This document shows positions 59,578 to 64,000 of a DNA stretch of 64,000 nucleotides, one piece after another. The stretch is from Mactromeris polynyma (Eukaryota > Mollusca > Bivalvia > Venerida > Mactridae), in NCBI GenBank assembly GCA_032209605.1, contig JASFXZ010000016.1:8680001-8744000 (forward strand). The letters run 5' to 3'. The notes beneath the pieces are model-generated. The model worked only from the letters and a program-made list of their open reading frames with translations, did no database searches and was not told the DNA's origin. The translations under genes were made by a program, and so were the position numbers. Positions within the stretch are counted from its first letter, which is position 1, and each line of letters opens with the position of its first letter.

Positions 59578-62500
59578 TTATAAACATAAACCGCATGTTT
59601 TCGGACATCTTAATTCAGCGAATGTGTGTCCACTTCCTGATCCGGGGGCACAGAAGCCGAGATTTTTCAGTTCCGTACAACTTAATGTCGGATCTTCAAT
59701 ATCAACACATTCTGCTGCAGCCACTGATGTCATAATGACAGGTTCTTGTGTTATGTTGAGAACGACGTTGACAATTTGCGTAACAACTTCCGTAACAACT
59801 GCAATACAAATAAGACAATACTGCTGTCGATTCAACGTTAGGTGAAAATACCTTTATAAGTACCCTATGTCTAGTGGTGAATATTTTCCAAAACACATTT
59901 TCATTTGCAATTTGTTTACAACTTTTCTCAAGTAATTAAAAACGGAAAATAGTTAATTCCCGAAGAAATTTCGCGTTGATGTTGAATTATTGAATAAAAT
60001 ACGGAATAACTAGAGTCTAAGCTAGCTGATATTTTCGCGATTTTATTGAAATATGTCTCTGACACTAAGCTTGCGGGCCATCAACAATGTCTCTGACACT
60101 AAGCTCGCGGGCCATCAACAATGTATCTGACACTAAGCTTGCGGGCCATCAACAATGTATCTGACACTAAGCTCGCGGGCCATCAACAATGTATCTGACA
60201 CTAAGCTTGCGGGCCATCAACAATGTATCTGACACTAAGCTCGCGGGCCATCAACAATGTATCTGACACTAAGCTCGCGGGCCATCAACAATGACTCTGA
60301 CACTAAGCTCGCGGGCCATCAACAATTTCTCTAACACTAAGCTTGCGGGCCATCAACAATGTCTCTGACACTAAGCTCGCGGGCCATCAACAATGTCTCT
60401 GACACTAAGCTTGCGGGCCATCAACAATGTCTCAGACACTAAGCTTGCGGGCCATCAACAATGTCTCTAACACTAAGCTTGCGGGCCATCAACAATGTCT
60501 CTGACACTAAGCTCGCGGGCCATCAACAATGTCTCTGACACTAAGCTCGCGGGCCATCAACAATGTCTCTGGCACTAAGCTCGCGGGCCATCAACAATGT
60601 CTCTGGCACTAAGCTTGCGGGCCATCAACAATGTCTCTGACACTAAGTTCGCGGGCCATAAACAATGTCTCTGACACTAAGCTCACGGACCATCAACAAT
60701 GTCTCAGACACTAAGCTCGCGGGCCATCAACAATGTCTCAGACACTAAGCTCACGGACCATCAACAATGTCTCTGACACTAAGCTCACGGGCCATCAACA
60801 ATGTCTCAGACACTTAGCTTGCGGCCATCAACAATGTCTCTGACACTAAGCTCGCGGGCCATCAAAAATGTCTCTGACACTAAGCTCACGGGCCATCAAC
60901 AATGTCTCAGACACTAAGCTCACGGACCATCAACAATGTCTCTGACACTAAGCCCGCGGGCCATCAACAATGTCTCTGGCACTAAGCTCGCGGGCCATCA
61001 ACAACGTCTCTAACATTAAGCTTGCGGGCCATCAACAATGTCTCTGACACTAAGCTCAAGGGCCATCAACAATGTCTCTGACACTAAGCTCACGGACCAT
61101 CAACAATGTCTCAGACACTAAGCTCGCGGGCCATCAACAATGTCTCAGACACTAAGCTCGCGGGCCATCAACAATGTCTCAGACACTAAGCTCACGGACC
61201 ATCAACAATGTCTCTGACACTAAGCTCGCGGGCCATCAACAATGTCTCTGGCACTAAGCTCGCGGGCCATCAACAACGTCTCTAACACTAAGCTTGCGGG
61301 CCATCAACAATGTCTCTGACACTAAGCTCGGGGGCCATCAACAATGTCTCTGACACTAAGCTCACGGACCATCAACAATGTCTCAGACACTAAGCTCGCG
61401 GGCCATCAACAATGTCTCAGACACTAAGCTCACGGACCATCAACAATGTCTCTGACACTAAGCTCACGGGCCATCAACAATGTCTCTAACACTAAGCTTG
61501 TGGGCCATCAACAATGTCTCTGACACTAAGCTCGCGGGCCATCAACAATGTCTCTGACACTAAGCTCGCGGGCCATCAACAATGTCTCAGACACTAAGCT
61601 CGCGGGCCATCAACAATGTCTCAGACACTAAGCTCACGGACCATCAACAATGTCTCTGACACTAAGCTCACGGGCCATCAACAATGTCTCTAACACTAAG
61701 CTTGCGGGCCATCAACAATGTCTCTGACACTAAGCTTGCGGGCCATCAAAAATGTCTCTGACACTAAGCTCGCGGGCCATCAACAATGTCTCAGACACTA
61801 AGCTCACGGACCATCAACAATGTCTCTGACACTAAGCTCACGGGCCATCAACAATGTCTCTAACACTAAGCTTGCGGGCCATCAACAATGTCTCTGACAC
61901 TAAGCTAGCGGGCCATCAAAAATGTCTCTGACACTAAGCTCGCGGGACATCAACAATATCTCTGACACTAAGCTCACGGGCCATCAACAATGTCTCAGAC
62001 ACTAAGCTTGCGGGCCATCAACAATGTCTCTGGCACTAAGCTCGCGGGTCATCAGCACTGTCTCTGACACTAAGCTTGCGGGCCATCAACAATGTCTCTG
62101 ACAATAAGCTTGCGGGGCCATCACCAATTACAATTTATTTGACTACAGCCTTGCGGGCCATTAACATTATATCTAGCGCTGGGATTGTGGACCATTAACA
62201 GTGAAACTATGTCGATAACGCTATATTTGCATGCAATTAACACTGTTTGCTTGTGGGCCATCAACAATGTCCACGATACAAGGCACCTGGTTCCTGCTTG
62301 GGTTTTGTAAAATAATAAAGTGGTGCGGCGACATTAGAAGACGATATGGATGGAATCGATCATGCAAATAAATTGTAGAACTATCACCAAAATGTTTTTT
62401 CTTACCAATAGGTGTTTCTGTAGTGGTTGTCAGACCACAAAATCCACAATGTTTGGCACATTTATCATGAGCAATGGTGTAAGCTACAGAGGATGTATCC

Positions 62501-63578
62501 GTACAGAAGTTATACTTATCTAGCTCAGTGCATTGGAATGCATCGCTTTCATAATTGCGGCAACTGTTATCTACAAGTGAGTATCGATATGAGTTTAAAT
62601 TATTATACATTCTTTAACGTGTTTTTTGTTTAAACGTCGTCATAACAACATTACAGTTACCTATACCATAGGCGAGCATATTGATTTATACTTGGATCAT
62701 AATACGTGACCGGTGCTCCTGGTTTTCAAAAGAACGTTACGCATAGTCTAGATTCCAATCTGGTGATCTTGTGAGATGGGATGCTTACCAGAATGGATAC
62801 GTAGTATATTACTACATTTAATCCTTTTTCCGTAGAAGTCACTTCAGAAGTGTCCTTTCGTCATTACTTTTAAGGAGTTATCAGGCTTGAAAGGATTGTT
62901 CTCTAAATCTGAGAGTAAGGACACTCCCTCTATACAGAGACCCTTAAATTGTCCCTTGGTCCATTCAGACTCCTAACCAATGCATTTATATTTCGATATT
63001 TTGTATATTACTTGATGCCAAAATTAAGCAAATCATGTTACCTATTATATATAAACAAGTTAAGTGGATTTAAAGACATTTTCTACCGTAATACATACGA
63101 CTGTCTGTTGACCGAACCGGTTTACTGGATCTAAAACCACTACAAATCTGAAACTGTCATCTTTCCCTCGTGTTTTATTTTATGCTTATTATCTAGTCCG
63201 TTAACATACTGTAAACTCATTTATTTCGCGATTTGAAGTTATCAGTAAAATTAACACAAACAATATTTAGCGAGTATATATTTTCGCGAATATAACGATC
63301 TCGCGAAAAATAGTATAAATTAGTCCCTAGCAAAAAATGTTTGATTTTACAGTACAAACACCCTGATTGGTCGTCTTGTGCTCTACCAACTGAAGAAAAT
63401 AGTCACACACATCACGTACCTGCGTCGGTCGTAGGTGCTTGTGTCGTAGGTGCTGGTGTTGTAGGCGCTGGTGTTGTAGCTGCTTGTGTTGCAGGAGCGA
63501 CTGTTGTTGGTGCGTCTGTTGTGGGAGCAGTAGTTGTTGTGGGAGCAGTAGTTGTTGTGGGTTGTTTTCTGAAGTTAG
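59578..63578 (-). CDS. Mucin-linker protein with two ShK domains, 3' part (5' exons beyond the window)
   Basis: Exons in transcript order are 63578-63420, 62570-62406 and 59798-59578, all entering in phase 1, ending TAA. The first is a 53-codon linker of PTTTTAPTT / TTPAPTTQAP type. The second is a ShKT domain, DNSCRNYESDAFQCTELD onward, six Cys with spacing x9, x8, x14, x3, x2. The third starts with a Val/Thr-rich linker containing an NIT glycosylation site, then a second ShKT domain (AECVDIEDPTLSCTELKN to CGLCL*) with identical spacing, ending one residue after the last Cys. The ShK exon is 165 bp, equal to that of the gene at 29235-45621. It is probably secreted; the signal peptide and any catalytic domain would be upstream of this part of the transcript, past base 64000. 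ShK domains also occur at the ends of enzymes, so the full protein may be larger. Confidence 0.74.
60053..62130 (+). repeat. 34-bp minisatellite, about 61 copies, in the last intron of the second ShK gene
   Basis: The unit is ATGTCTCTGACACTAAGCTC followed by GCGGGCCATCAACA. Main variants are CTTGCGGG, CTCGCGGG, CTCACGGAC, TCTCAGAC, TCTCTAAC and TCTCTGGC. Blocks of variants recur in the same order, showing a higher-order pattern. Degenerate copies continue to about 62270, close to the ShK exon at 62406. Confidence 0.97.
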
Positions 63579-63944
63579 CTGATTGGAAATAAGAAGGTTA
63601 AATTAATACATTGACTGGTAAACGTTTGTTTGTTATTCTGTGTCTATGTAATCATAAAAATGTTCGATCTACGATATTTTATCGAAGCCATAGCTCTTTA
63701 TTTCCAGTATATTACAACCTATTTTCTTTTTCTTTTCTTTTCAGTCGTTTTACTGAAATGAACTGCTTGTGTGGTTGAAACTACCTGCTAGTTGGTTTTC
63801 ATGACTGTTAGTCTAATATTAAAAGACTAATTGTATATGTTTTCGTCTCAAAACTTTTAAACTAGTGGCGTCCTGTTTTGTACAATGATATCTAAAGAGT
63901 CATGTACTGATTTTTTACAAACATAGGCTTCCATTTTGTTTATT

Positions 63945-64000
63945 TGTTTTCCGGGTTTCGCCGTTTCTCAACAATATTTAAGTAATATACGGCGGCCAGA
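63945..64000 (-). repeat. SINE tail, cut by the window end
   Basis: TTTCGCCGTTTCTCAACAAT followed by TATACGGCGGCCAGA matches the tail end of the SINE at 12708-12976 (CGCCGTTTCTCAACGATATT, ATATACGGCGGCC). Confidence 0.7.

Overview
The window is nuclear DNA of a metazoan, most likely a bivalve mollusc. Genes are split into short exons with GT-AG introns, polyadenylation signals lie just downstream of stop codons, the DNA is AT-rich, and tRNA-derived SINEs, MITEs and minisatellites are dense. The protein content is a large secreted tyrosinase plus mucin-linked ShK-domain secreted proteins, which is typical of molluscan mantle, shell or periostracum repertoires. All assignments come from reading the sequence by eye and checking that exon phases agree; no database search was run.

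Layout. (1) 510-4429 (+): the last five exons of a mitochondrial-type leucyl-tRNA synthetase (LARS2-like), ending in an unusual lysine-rich tail. (2) 5648-11173 (-): a complete eight-exon gene for the RNase P/MRP subunit RPP40, about 359 aa, convergent with LARS2. (3) 11.2-23.5 kb: no certain gene; a tRNA-SINE with clear target duplications, an imperfect tandem duplication (13.65-16.22 kb) carrying an expanded 56-bp minisatellite, a 1.07-kb CGTACG-rich element, LINE 3' ends and pogo-like MITE sequence. A possible first exon of the tyrosinase gene and a perfect CACGTG palindrome lie near 14.4 kb. (4) 23885-27876 (+): a tyrosinase with both copper sites, two furin-like sites and a long C-terminal extension. 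(5) 29235-45621 (-): a seven-exon gene encoding a signal peptide, a ten-or-more-cysteine Ly6/three-finger-like module, a Pro/Thr mucin linker, one ShK domain and a basic tail; every intron phase matches. Its introns carry a 7.2-kb foldback-type element (32105-39285), a decayed transposon-like gene and several MITEs. (6) 46-59 kb: no supported gene; MITEs, a 1.4-kb AT-rich degenerate array containing a perfect 79-bp-arm palindrome, a 54-bp minisatellite (about 26 copies), SINEs and a LINE relic. (7) 59578-63578 (-): the 3' part of a second mucin/ShK gene with two ShK domains; its last intron holds about 61 copies of a 34-bp minisatellite.

How the genes relate. LARS2 and RPP40 are housekeeping genes (mitochondrial translation; tRNA 5' processing) that happen to be convergent neighbours. 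The tyrosinase and the two ShK genes all encode predicted secreted proteins; the two ShK genes share intron phase 1-1, a 165-bp ShK exon and identical cysteine spacing, so they are products of exon or gene duplication. A shared role in extracellular matrix or cuticle formation is an inference from neighbourhood and families, not shown by the sequence.
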